DNA of 20,666 nt from a virus. Made by a program: the position numbers and the translations under genes. The stretch covers positions 1-20,666 of the IMG/VR virus record IMGVR_UViG_3300021335_000116. The stretch is one strand, 5' to 3'. Under the pieces are notes generated by a model, which had not been told where the DNA came from, did no database searches, and saw nothing but the letters and a program-made list of their open reading frames with translations. Of this stretch, positions 14,558 to 20,318 are shown one piece after another; the first letter of the stretch is position 1, and the number at the start of each line of letters is the position of its first letter.

Positions 14558-16108
14558 TTATGATCCTTTGGTAATTCCATAAAGACGGAACGTACCAGTA
14601 ATGGTTCCTGTTGAAAGATAAAAACGAATGCCTGTTAACGCCGCCGTTCCTGAATTAAAACCAATACCCCATACGTAGTGAATGTCGTTGTCATCCTCAA
14701 AATAATTACCATGCCATCTAGTAATTTTGCGAGTTGCCGTATCAGTTGGATTAGATATGTACATCACAAGGTCAGCAGTTGCATGAGAAGCGTTGCCAAC
14801 ACCTGCCATTACGCTAATGTTTGACGCGTTGCCAAAACCGTTGGAATAGCTAGTTACAGTGCCATCAGTATCATAACGCCTTGTTACATAATCGTATGTG
14901 CTAGTTGTGATATATGAACCACCAACTTTGTGCCTCATAAGCAAATTTGCACCGTCAGTGCTAACAGTAACGTCGGTCATTATTAACTGGTATGTGTCAT
15001 AGGTAGAATCAAACGTAGTTTCTATATCTACAGTTGATGCACCGCTTGCTGTAACAGTGGATAAATGCGTTAAGCCGCCTGACGCAACAGTGGTAAAACC
15101 AAGGTTTCCTGACCCATCAGTTTTAAGCATTTGGTCTGCTGTGCCATCGGCTGTTGGCAATGTCAGCGTAAAGCTAGAGCCAACGGTTGCAGGAGCCTGC
15201 AAAGCAACGTATTCGCCACCGGAACTATCCTGAAGTCTAAGATCGCCCTGACCAGTAATGTCTACCTGAGTAGCTGTCAATTCCCCCGCTGACCCATAAA
15301 TAACAGCTTTTGAATTAACAACAGTATTCGCAGATGATCCATCAACTAAATTTAACTCTGCGGCGGTAGATGTCACACCATCAAGGATATTCAACTCTGA
15401 AGCAGTAGACGTAACATCACTAAGCTGGCTAGCAGTAATGGATAAAGCCGCTTGATGCTGGGTTACAGATGACTGAGTGATATTTGCATCAGGAACATCA
15501 GCCCACGTTACAACAGTGCTAAGATCGTTAACTTCTGCAATACCGGGAATAGCACCCGCAACGTAGTCAATAACAGCGGCATTAGTAGGAATCTGGTTAT
15601 CTACATCTGAAAAAGTTTCAGTCGAAAGTGTGACTGCACCAGCGTCAATATCTGAAAACGCAACGCTAGTTAATACAGATGAGCCGCCTACCGTAAGTGA
15701 AGTAGACGCAAGCGTAGTAAATGTTCCTGCCGCTGGCGTTGCGCCACCAATAACAATGTTATCTGCTGTACCACCATCTAAGTTGGCGGTCGTAATCGTC
15801 CCAAGGTTGCTAATAGTTGCACCGCTAAAGTTAACAGTGCCACTAGCAGTTAAGTTAGTAAATGTACCAGCGGCGGCTGTAGAAGCGCCTATTATGGTTC
15901 CATCAATGTTACCGCCGTTAATGTCAGCGGTAGGAACGGTAACTGTGCCGGTAAAAGTAGGGCTTGCTGTATCAGACTTCGTAGCAATCGCAGTCGATAT
16001 AGCGTCAAATTCTGTTTCAAACTCTGTGCCGCGAACAACCTTGTTGGTATCGCCACCGGGCAGAGTATCTTTAGCTGCAAAGTCAGTAGTCTTGGTGTAG
16101 TTAGCCAT
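14558..16108 (-). CDS. Tail fibre protein
   Basis: A 516-aa fibre, probably the host receptor-binding structure. The N-terminus (MANYTKTTDFAAKDTLPGGD) with VVRGTEFETEFDAI is a conserved virion-attachment head domain of marine phage fibres. The shaft (about 45-160) has repeated units of the AAAGTFTNL and PAAGTFTTL kind with Thr/Ser/Ala/Gly and TxxNxDGG elements, followed by two ELNxLDG-type copies (SELNILDGV, AELNLVDGS). The distal part (about 345-516) is beta-rich and ends SGTAALTGIRFYLSTG...FRLYGITKGS, a C-terminal domain found in many marine phage fibres. TAGGAA lies six bases before the ATG. The gene follows the capsid terminator and precedes its putative chaperone. Placement next to the capsid gene, well before the adaptor and nozzle genes, differs from T7. 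Confidence 0.9.
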   Translation of the reverse strand: MANYTKTTDFAAKDTLPGGDTNKVVRGTEFETEFDAISTAIATKSDTASPTFTGTVTVPTADINGGNIDGTIIGASTAAAGTFTNLTASGTVNFSGATISNLGTITTANLDGGTADNIVIGGATPAAGTFTTLASTSLTVGGSSVLTSVAFSDIDAGAVTLSTETFSDVDNQIPTNAAVIDYVAGAIPGIAEVNDLSTVVTWADVPDANITQSSVTQHQAALSITASQLSDVTSTASELNILDGVTSTAAELNLVDGSSANTVVNSKAVIYGSAGELTATQVDITGQGDLRLQDSSGGEYVALQAPATVGSSFTLTLPTADGTADQMLKTDGSGNLGFTTVASGGLTHLSTVTASGASTVDIETTFDSTYDTYQLIMTDVTVSTDGANLLMRHKVGGSYITTSTYDYVTRRYDTDGTVTSYSNGFGNASNISVMAGVGNASHATADLVMYISNPTDTATRKITRWHGNYFEDDNDIHYVWGIGFNSGTAALTGIRFYLSTGTITGTFRLYGITKGS

Positions 16109-16119
16109 TGGTTATTCCT

Positions 16120-16156
16120 AGCAAGAGAAAGAGAAAGGGGGCCATTGCGACCCCCG
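16120..16156 (-). terminator. Hairpin terminator after the major capsid gene
   Basis: On the minus strand, nine bases after the capsid stop, five G pair with five C (16151-16155 with 16137-16141), extended inside by a T-G and a C-G pair around the loop GCAAT. A pyrimidine run (TTTCTCTTTCTC) follows in place of a pure T tract. The GC stem is strong, and the place directly after the most highly expressed structural gene is typical for a partial terminator or RNA-stabilising hairpin. The mixed C/T tail suggests incomplete termination, so the fibre and downstream genes can still be read through. Confidence 0.75.
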
Positions 16157-16164
16157 TAGTTCTA

Positions 16165-17148
16165 TTAGGCAGAAGGTACTGCCAGAACAAAACCAGCTTC
16201 AGGACGATACACCTGAACACCGTAGAGGGTGTCAGCAGTGTACAGAGTAGACAGGTACTCTTGCTTGTACTGAGTCTGAGAACGAACAGCCATCTGTTCA
16301 GCCATAACGATTGCTTCGTTGTGGAACAGCAAAGCCGCACGAGTATCGACAGTGCCAGCAGTGTTGTCAGCAGCTGCCTCAATGGTTGCACAGTTGGCAG
16401 AAACGTAAACGTCTACACCGTACAGGTTACCAATAAGACCACTGTTTACTGACTGACCACTTACAAAGTCAGAAGACACATACCGATCAATACCCATAAT
16501 CGCATTGCGCGTTGCAGGCGGAATAATCAGGTTACGATTTTCCATTGGTACGTTGTTGTCATCCAGCTTTTGGATCATGTCGCGGAAGAAAGCATCCGTG
16601 AAATCATCACCAGCTACCAGAGTGTCATCAGTGTACTGAGTGGTAGTACCACCGTCGTTAAAGAAACAGCCACTGTGTTGGTAGTCAGTAGGTGCTACGG
16701 AGCCTGAGTAGACAATAGCGCCACCGTCACCAAAGCCAGTGCCAGCAGAGTGCAGGTCAGTATCAACCTGTACAGCCAGAGCGTAACCAGCGTCTTCAGT
16801 GTAGAACTGACGCAGAGATGACAATGCTTGTACCTCTACGATGTCCTCAATCAGACGTGAGTACTCAAAGTGACGGTTAATGGTAACCTGCAACTCTGAC
16901 TCTGTGTTGGCAATGATCGTTACCGCAGTATCAGCCGCCTTAGCGTTGGCATCACCACGAGTGGGCTTCGGGATATGAATAACGTCACCCTTCTTGCCAG
17001 TCATAGCGAGACGCTTGACAAGGGGTGCCATCTTCAAGTTCTTTTGATAGGCGGCAATAATTTCGTCGGACCAAATTTCTGGTACAAAAGTTGCCGCTTC
17101 TGTTAGGGCGGTATTACCAGCCGCGCCGGGATAAGTTGCTGTAGCCAT
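16165..17148 (-). CDS. Major capsid protein
   Basis: A 327-aa protein with the HK97-like capsid pattern of T7-like phages. The N-terminus (MATATYPGAAGNTALTEAATF) leads to the classic VPEIWSDEIIAAYQKN and APLVKRLAMTGKKGD, then IHIPKPTRGDANAK (about 55-70). The middle has VDTDLHSAGTG and the C-terminal third has LYGVDVYVSANC, LLFHNEAIVMAEQMAVRSQ, and a beta-strand end (YGVQVYRPEAGFVLAV). Length is near T7 gp10A (345 aa). A strong AAGGAG lies seven bases before the ATG. The order scaffold-then-capsid with a hairpin behind the gene is standard. Confidence is very high. Confidence 0.96.
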   Translation of the reverse strand: MATATYPGAAGNTALTEAATFVPEIWSDEIIAAYQKNLKMAPLVKRLAMTGKKGDVIHIPKPTRGDANAKAADTAVTIIANTESELQVTINRHFEYSRLIEDIVEVQALSSLRQFYTEDAGYALAVQVDTDLHSAGTGFGDGGAIVYSGSVAPTDYQHSGCFFNDGGTTTQYTDDTLVAGDDFTDAFFRDMIQKLDDNNVPMENRNLIIPPATRNAIMGIDRYVSSDFVSGQSVNSGLIGNLYGVDVYVSANCATIEAAADNTAGTVDTRAALLFHNEAIVMAEQMAVRSQTQYKQEYLSTLYTADTLYGVQVYRPEAGFVLAVPSA

Positions 17149-17166
17149 GATAAATCTCCTTTAAGG

Positions 17167-17964
17167 CTATTTGACCCGACCTTCTGCGTATGCTTGTAGA
17201 ATCTCATCTGACAAAGCGTTGTATCGGTCTGGGTCGGTTTTCATAAGTTTAATAATGTCAGCACGACGATAGACTTTCCTACGAGATCCTTCTGCTGTAC
17301 CACGAGCGTTGCCTGTTGTTGCAGACTTTACGGCACTCTTACGGGCTGCTTTTTCAGCTTGAGCCGTCTGCTGAACCACTTGATTACGTTCTTTCCAAAG
17401 CGTAAAAAGTTCGTCAGCAGAATCATAATCGTACCCTTGGTCTGCTTCTACAAACAGTTTAGTTCTAACCTTTGATCCTTTGATCCACTCAGCAAACTTT
17501 GGGTCTTGCAAGATAGTATCCATTTCTGGATGGTTAGATTTAAGCTGTGCAAGAGTAGCCTGTTGTTTGTACTGTTGAGTGTAAGCTTCTGCTTCTTTAA
17601 TCTTAGGATGGTTATCAATTGCCCTGTTTACAGCGTTCTGCGGATCTACAAAAAAATCTACTTCTTCGTCTTGTTGTTGCTGTTGTTGAGGTGCTGGTTG
17701 GTTTGAGAGTTCTGTCTGAATGTAACTATCAACAACTTTACGTAACTCACCTACTTCCGTACTCTGTTTGCCAGAAAACTTTTCTAGCTCTTGGTGCATC
17801 TGTACAAGTTCTTCTACAGATTTATTTTGGTACTTTTCTGGAACATCAGGTTCTTGAGGTTGTTCCTCTTCTTGAGGAATCTCTATTGTATCCTGAGTAT
17901 CGAGTTGGTCTGTTGTTTCAAGCTCCTCTTCTGGACGCTCATCAATAATTGTCGCTCTTGACAT
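17167..17964 (-). CDS. Capsid scaffolding protein
   Basis: A roughly 265-aa, highly acidic, helical protein just upstream of the capsid gene, the usual scaffold slot; it guides procapsid assembly and leaves before packaging. The first 45 residues are Glu/Asp/Gln/Pro-rich (ERPEEELETTDQLD), followed by SVEELVQMHQELEKFSGKQ (about 50-68) as in other scaffolds of T7-like phages, a run of six Gln near residue 95, and a helical middle with NHPEMDTILQDPKFAEWIKG. The C-terminal part is basic (SRRKVYRRADIIKLM) and likely binds capsid protein. Two starts are adjacent: GTG at 17967 and ATG at 17964; I chose the ATG. A GGCGGGG stretch lies 11 bases upstream. Confidence 0.92.
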   Translation of the reverse strand: MSRATIIDERPEEELETTDQLDTQDTIEIPQEEEQPQEPDVPEKYQNKSVEELVQMHQELEKFSGKQSTEVGELRKVVDSYIQTELSNQPAPQQQQQQDEEVDFFVDPQNAVNRAIDNHPKIKEAEAYTQQYKQQATLAQLKSNHPEMDTILQDPKFAEWIKGSKVRTKLFVEADQGYDYDSADELFTLWKERNQVVQQTAQAEKAARKSAVKSATTGNARGTAEGSRRKVYRRADIIKLMKTDPDRYNALSDEILQAYAEGRVK

Positions 17965-18005
17965 CACTAAAGTTACCCCGCCTTTTTAGGTTATGGAGAT
18001 TATTG

Positions 18006-18245
18006 TTATTGGGATTGACTCTGGCGAGCTTCCCTACCCTTTCGCCCAGCTTCTTCGTGTTCTCGTACCCACTTCATGTGTCTTCCGGGGAAGTCACCAG
18101 TAGAGCCATCAAGAATACACGGCGTTGCTGAAACGATCTTTGTAGCGTTAGCACCACAACCGCACCTAGTGGCTGTACAAGTACTGTCTACAAAATCTTC
18201 AAAGATGTGTCCGTTAGTACAACGGAAGTCAAATACTTTAATCAT
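18006..18245 (-). CDS. FmdB-like zinc-ribbon protein
   Basis: A 79-aa protein that starts MIKVFDFRCTNGHIFEDFV with probable metal ligands C9, H13, C23, C28 and C30 (CTATRCGCGA), the pattern of a small zinc ribbon related to the FmdB regulatory family. The second half carries the conserved GDFPGRHMKWVREHEEAG motif seen in many marine phage homologues near the capsid genes. The role is not known; it may bind DNA, RNA or a capsid partner. Its start overlaps the upstream 82-aa gene by eight bases. The ribosome-binding site is weak (GAAGAG 11 bases upstream), so translation is probably coupled to the gene in front. Confidence 0.82.
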   Translation of the reverse strand: MIKVFDFRCTNGHIFEDFVDSTCTATRCGCGANATKIVSATPCILDGSTGDFPGRHMKWVREHEEAGRKGREARQSQSQ

Positions 18246-18486
18246 TATTGTTGTTAAGCTCTTCGTAATTATTATTAGTAGTAGATTCTAAATTAAGAAT
18301 ATAGGCTAAGACGTTTATTTGTCCTTTACGCATATATAAATCATTTGCATCTTTAGTAGCTTCTACACTGTTAATCACTAAAGCATTCTGTTGAAGTTCT
18401 TCAGTTAACTGTTTCCAACCATCAGTAGAAAACAGGGTGAAGTAATTATCGTAGTACTGTTGTGTTTCTTGGTCTAGCGAGGCCAT
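18238..18486 (-). CDS. Conserved phage protein of unknown function, first gene after the head promoter
   Basis: An 82-aa protein, MASLDQETQQYYDNYFTLF followed by TDGWKQLTEELQQNA, then DLYMRKGQINVLAYILNLE, ending in a Glu/Asn-rich tail with four Asn. Small helical proteins with the YYxNYFxLFxTDGWKQL pattern appear in front of zinc-ribbon and scaffold genes in marine podoviruses as I recall; function unknown. It is the first gene downstream of a strong predicted sigma70 promoter with a very short leader of about 20 bases. Only a modest AGAGA sequence lies ten bases before the ATG. The Asn-rich tail overlaps the next gene. Confidence 0.8.
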   Translation of the reverse strand: MASLDQETQQYYDNYFTLFSTDGWKQLTEELQQNALVINSVEATKDANDLYMRKGQINVLAYILNLESTTNNNYEELNNNND

Positions 18487-18514
18487 AAGGTTATCTCTTG
18501 TATACTTAAATGTT

Positions 18515-18543
18515 ATTATATCACACTTTTACTTAAAAGTCAA
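18515..18543 (-). promoter_or_regulatory. Sigma70-type extended -10 promoter driving the head genes
   Basis: Read on the minus strand: -35 TTGACT (18543-18538, five of six consensus bases), a 17-base spacer, and a perfect -10 TATAAT (18520-18515) preceded by TGA, giving an extended -10 (TGnTATAAT). Eight A residues (18554-18547) lie just upstream of the -35 box, like a proximal UP element. Transcription should begin near 18507, about 20 bases before the ATG at 18486. It lies at the boundary of the basic small-gene cluster and the 82-aa, zinc-ribbon, scaffold and capsid genes, with the -35 touching the stop codon of the upstream gene. This is as near to consensus as natural promoters get. Confidence 0.88.
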
Positions 18544-18809
18544 GTCTTTTTTTTGGTATTTTTACGCCTTTTTCCTGATGCTGTTACTGCGTGTTTAATC
18601 CTAGCTGGGCCTGTTTTACGCCTAGATGACGAGGCTTTTTCAGCTTTTGTCATCTTTTCAGCCACAGCTTTGGGTCTACAGGAAGGGTACGGACGTTTAG
18701 ACTTAGTGGCAGACTTACGACCACATGGCTTCCCGGTCTTCACGTCAACCCACTCTTCTTTAAACCACTTCTTGAGTGCGGCTCCTTTTTTACTTTTTCT
18801 TACGGCCAC
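18540..18809 (-). CDS. Small basic protein (Lys/Arg-rich, Cys pair)
   Basis: About 89 aa from the GTG at 18809, extremely rich in Lys and Arg. Motifs are AALKKWFKEEWVDVKTGKPCGRK, in which KKWFKEEWVD and GKPCGR are diagnostic, then KRPYPSCRPKAVAEKM and MTKAEKASSSRR. This WF-x-E-x-WVD...PCGR...YPxCRP layout is shared by a small family in marine phages and large viruses (DUF5872 as I recall; uncertain). The two Cys could bind metal. Upstream in-frame TTG at 18836 and GTG at 18833 would lengthen it to 97-98 aa, but would overlap the previous gene by more than 40 bases. I prefer 18809, where the start region (GTGGCCGTAAG) mirrors that of the preceding basic gene. Its stop codon touches the head promoter's -35 box. 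Confidence 0.72.
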   Translation of the reverse strand: MAVRKSKKGAALKKWFKEEWVDVKTGKPCGRKSATKSKRPYPSCRPKAVAEKMTKAEKASSSRRKTGPARIKHAVTASGKRRKNTKKKT

Positions 18810-18948
18810 TTTTTTTACCCCAGTTTTTAGCACCAACCTTGCGGCACTTAGCTACGGCACCAGACGCATACGCAGAAGGCCAGACCTTGTAACGGGCTTT
18901 GACCTTCTTTGCACACACATCGTTTGCTTTTTTCTTTTTAACGGCCAC
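18790..18948 (-). CDS. Small basic protein (52 aa)
   Basis: A 52-aa frame that starts at a GTG, reads MAVKKKKANDVCAKKVKARY, then KVWPSAYASGAVAKCRKVG, and ends KNWGKKSGRKKK. The motif ARYKVWPSAYASGAVxKCRK recurs in small marine phage proteins as I recall, often several copies per genome. CGGAGC lies seven bases before the start. It overlaps the upstream gene by 11 bases and the downstream basic gene by 20. With about 40 percent Lys/Arg and two Cys it is a likely nucleic-acid-binding protein; that is inferred from composition. The GTGGCCGT start motif is shared with the next gene. Confidence 0.78.
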   Translation of the reverse strand: MAVKKKKANDVCAKKVKARYKVWPSAYASGAVAKCRKVGAKNWGKKSGRKKK

Positions 18949-19135
18949 GAGAACTGCTCCGTCGAGCTGCTGTTTTCATTTTAGCGTCAAGTCTTTTCTG
19001 ACCAATTTTCTTTTTCATTGCAGCTTGTTTTTTAGCTGAAGGAATAGGATTAGCAGCATCTTTTTTAGCCTGTGCAATCATTCTGTCAACTTGCGCTTGC
19101 GTATACATCTTAGGTTTAGGTTTAGTATTTGGCAT
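18938..19135 (-). CDS. Small basic protein (65 aa)
   Basis: A 65-aa, strongly basic protein (MPNTKPKPKMYTQAQVDRMI then AQAKKDAANPIPSAKKQAA, ending MKTAARRSSSRGR). It is predicted to be helical in the middle with unstructured Lys/Pro and Arg/Ser-rich ends. It contains no cysteine. AGAAGG lies ten bases before the ATG, which shares bases with the stop of the 21-aa gene (TAATG). It is one of a run of tiny basic genes and may take part in DNA condensation or head assembly; no family is recognised. Confidence 0.72.
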   Translation of the reverse strand: MPNTKPKPKMYTQAQVDRMIAQAKKDAANPIPSAKKQAAMKKKIGQKRLDAKMKTAARRSSSRGR

Positions 19136-19200
19136 TACTTTTTTACCTTCTTCTTTTTCTTTTTAGGCTTAGACTTGTACGCACCCATTCCGTAACCCAT
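19135..19200 (-). CDS. 21-aa Lys-rich micropeptide
   Basis: A 21-aa frame, MGYGMGAYKSKPKKKKKKVKK, with a perfect AGGAGGT ribosome-binding site five bases before the ATG and a stop that overlaps the next start as TAATG. Eleven of 21 residues are Lys. I recall similar MGYGM-type, Lys-rich short peptides in marine phage genomes. The strong ribosome-binding site and exact stop/start fusion argue against chance. Gly/Tyr head plus polylysine tail suggests nucleic-acid or capsid binding, which is inference. Confidence 0.78.
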   Translation of the reverse strand: MGYGMGAYKSKPKKKKKKVKK

Positions 19201-19209
19201 TACAACCTC

Positions 19210-19359
19210 CTATTTTCCTTTGTGGACTTTTTGCACTTCAAAGTTTGCAGACTTAGACGCACCCTTGTGGGGCTTATATCCACCTGCAGGATCTTTCATC
19301 AACTTGTAACTGTTACCGTTTTTCATCCAGTGGTAACCTTTTGGTGCTGAAACTTTCAT
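19210..19359 (-). CDS. Small basic protein (49 aa)
   Basis: A 49-aa protein that begins MKVSAPKGYHWMKNGNSYKL and continues with KDPAGGYKPHKGASKSANF to a Lys/His tail ending KVHKGK. The GYHWMKxGxSYKLM motif recurs in small phage proteins as I recall. The start overlaps the upstream stop (ATGA), AAGAGAG lies eight bases before the ATG, and the stop lies within the ribosome-binding region of the 21-aa gene. It is basic and Gly/Tyr/His-rich, with no Cys. Function unknown. Confidence 0.78.
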   Translation of the reverse strand: MKVSAPKGYHWMKNGNSYKLMKDPAGGYKPHKGASKSANFEVQKVHKGK

Positions 19360-19553
19360 GCGTAGTACTCTCTTGTGTAAACTTTAGAGTTTGTAGTTAC
19401 GTGACCGTCGTGGTCGTACACAGTAACATCTGTTGTTGTAGCTCTAACTTTTTCTGTGCCTTCAACTAACTGACCGTCCCATACTTTGTAAGTTACGTGA
19501 CGCTCTGTGTACTGCGTAGGTACAGAACTAATAGGTTGTACTTCTGTTACCAT
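19356..19553 (-). CDS. Small protein of unknown function (65 aa)
   Basis: A 65-aa protein, predicted to be mostly beta-strand: YTERHVTYKVWDGQLVEG, then VRATTTDVTVYDHDGHVTT and SKVYTREYYA. Unlike its neighbours it is not strongly basic. The alternation of Val/Thr/Tyr suggests a small beta-sandwich or a structural decoration-like fold, but I do not recognise a family. Its ATG overlaps the stop region of the upstream gene by seven bases and has no strong ribosome-binding site, so translation is probably coupled. Its stop overlaps the start of the 49-aa gene (ATGA). Confidence 0.72.
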   Translation of the reverse strand: MVTEVQPISSVPTQYTERHVTYKVWDGQLVEGTEKVRATTTDVTVYDHDGHVTTNSKVYTREYYA

Positions 19554-19837
19554 TTAACTTTATCTGCCCAGTAAGCTGCAGACATTTTGCCTTTGCTGAT
19601 GTTTTTTCTGTGCCTTGCTTTAAATGACGCCCGTTTCTTTTTCATACGTTCCGACTCACCAGCCTTTGGTTTCCCTGCTGTCTTGGCGCCTTGCTCACCA
19701 AACCGAATAGTTTTAACTTTGTCGCCTTCCTTAGCAACAACTACGTGGCTTTTCTTAGGGTGATTAGGCGTCCGCTTCGGCTTGTTGTACCCGCTTACTC
19801 CTGCTCGCTCCAGCCTTGGGTCTTTTTTCTTGGGCAT
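19547..19837 (-). CDS. Conserved basic marine-phage protein (96 aa)
   Basis: A 96-aa Lys/Arg-rich protein beginning MPKKKDPRLERAGVSGYNKP, with KRTPNHPKKSHVVVAKEGDK, then IRFGEQGAKTAG and a C-terminal FKARHRKNISKGKMSAAYWA ending DKVKW. This architecture (MPKKKDPRLxRAGVSGxNKPKRTP...IRFGxQG...AYWAxKVKW) is well conserved in marine T7-like phages (DUF6321 by memory, unsure). A GGAGG ribosome-binding site lies nine bases before the ATG. The start is inside the coiled-coil gene, so 74 bases are used in two frames. It has no known function; the strict conservation of both ends suggests a structural or assembly role. Confidence 0.85.
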   Translation of the reverse strand: MPKKKDPRLERAGVSGYNKPKRTPNHPKKSHVVVAKEGDKVKTIRFGEQGAKTAGKPKAGESERMKKKRASFKARHRKNISKGKMSAAYWADKVKW

Positions 19838-19958
19838 TAACTTTCGCCTCCAAACTGTCTAATTGTTTTTGTAACGCTTGTATTTTTTCTTTTTGTTCTT
19901 TGAAAGCATCGTTTACTTGACCAAACAAGTTATTTAGCTCTGTTTGCGTCATTAACAT
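19764..19958 (-). CDS. Small coiled-coil protein (64 aa)
   Basis: A 64-aa protein with a heptad-like helix (NDAFKEQKEKIQALQKQLD, continuing SLEAKVNAQEKR) and a polar Lys/Arg/Gln tail (AGASRSKRVQQAEADA). Two starts are close: ATG at 19958 and ATG at 19952; a GAGGTGG stretch lies five bases before the first. The stop of the upstream gene ends at 19959, directly next to the ATG. Its last 24 codons overlap the 96-aa gene in another frame. The helix probably forms a dimer or trimer, as in small virion linkers; this is inferred from sequence alone. Confidence 0.72.
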   Translation of the reverse strand: MLMTQTELNNLFGQVNDAFKEQKEKIQALQKQLDSLEAKVNAQEKRPKAGASRSKRVQQAEADA

Positions 19959-20318
19959 TTATGCCACCTCAACCCAAGAGGTAGAGTCTTCATCCCATGA
20001 ATACATCTGCCCATCGTCAGGATACGGCGTTGGAGGCTCCCACCGGCACGTTGTTTCGTCCAGTGTCCAGCTTGCAAAAGGCTTGGGTGGTATAAAAGCG
20101 TCTCTATCAGAGTCATAAGTACAACCCGGCCCGGCAAAGTTTTTACGTATGTTTCCGTTATAGCTGGTCTGCACCCATGTGCCACCAAACAGGTCGCGGC
20201 AGAAATCAGCGCCAAGCGATTCCTGCTCTACGCCGTTGCCATCAAGTAGCTCTGCGTTATTGACAACAATCACGCGAAGCACAGTGTTGTCTAATCCGAT
20301 TTCAGCAAAGTGTGCCAT
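19959..20318 (-). CDS. Conserved marine-phage protein (119 aa), probably virion-associated
   Basis: A 119-aa protein with a layout I recognise from many cyanophage and pelagiphage genomes: MAHFAEIGLDNTVLRVIVVN, then FCRDLFGGTWVQTSYNGNIR and KNFAGPGCTYDSDRDAFIPP, ending in KPFASWTLDETTCRWEPPTP, YPDDGQMYSWDEDSTSWVEV. The repeated Trp/Asp/Pro pattern at the end is highly conserved. It usually lies near tail fibre genes; exact function unknown, possibly a fibre-associated or capsid-decoration protein. The ATG shares bases with the stop of the upstream glycine-rich protein (TAATG). The stop lies next to the start of the coiled-coil gene. Confidence 0.83.
   Translation of the reverse strand: MAHFAEIGLDNTVLRVIVVNNAELLDGNGVEQESLGADFCRDLFGGTWVQTSYNGNIRKNFAGPGCTYDSDRDAFIPPKPFASWTLDETTCRWEPPTPYPDDGQMYSWDEDSTSWVEVA

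Noticed and set aside
15630-16100. A 156-aa frame on the + strand opposite the tail fibre
   Set aside because: It is a mirror of the Thr/Ala/Gly-rich fibre repeats; low-complexity Val/Pro/Ser composition, no ribosome-binding site and opposite to the operon direction.
18810-18836. Longer start (TTG at 18836 or GTG at 18833) for the basic protein ending at 18540
   Set aside because: It would overlap the preceding basic gene by over 40 bases and lacks a good ribosome-binding site; GTG at 18809 matches the neighbour's start context.
18553-18984. A 143-aa frame on the + strand opposite the basic genes
   Set aside because: It is antisense to Lys-rich genes, which gives long Phe/Leu stretches by chance. 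The minus-strand frames have ribosome-binding sites and known motifs.
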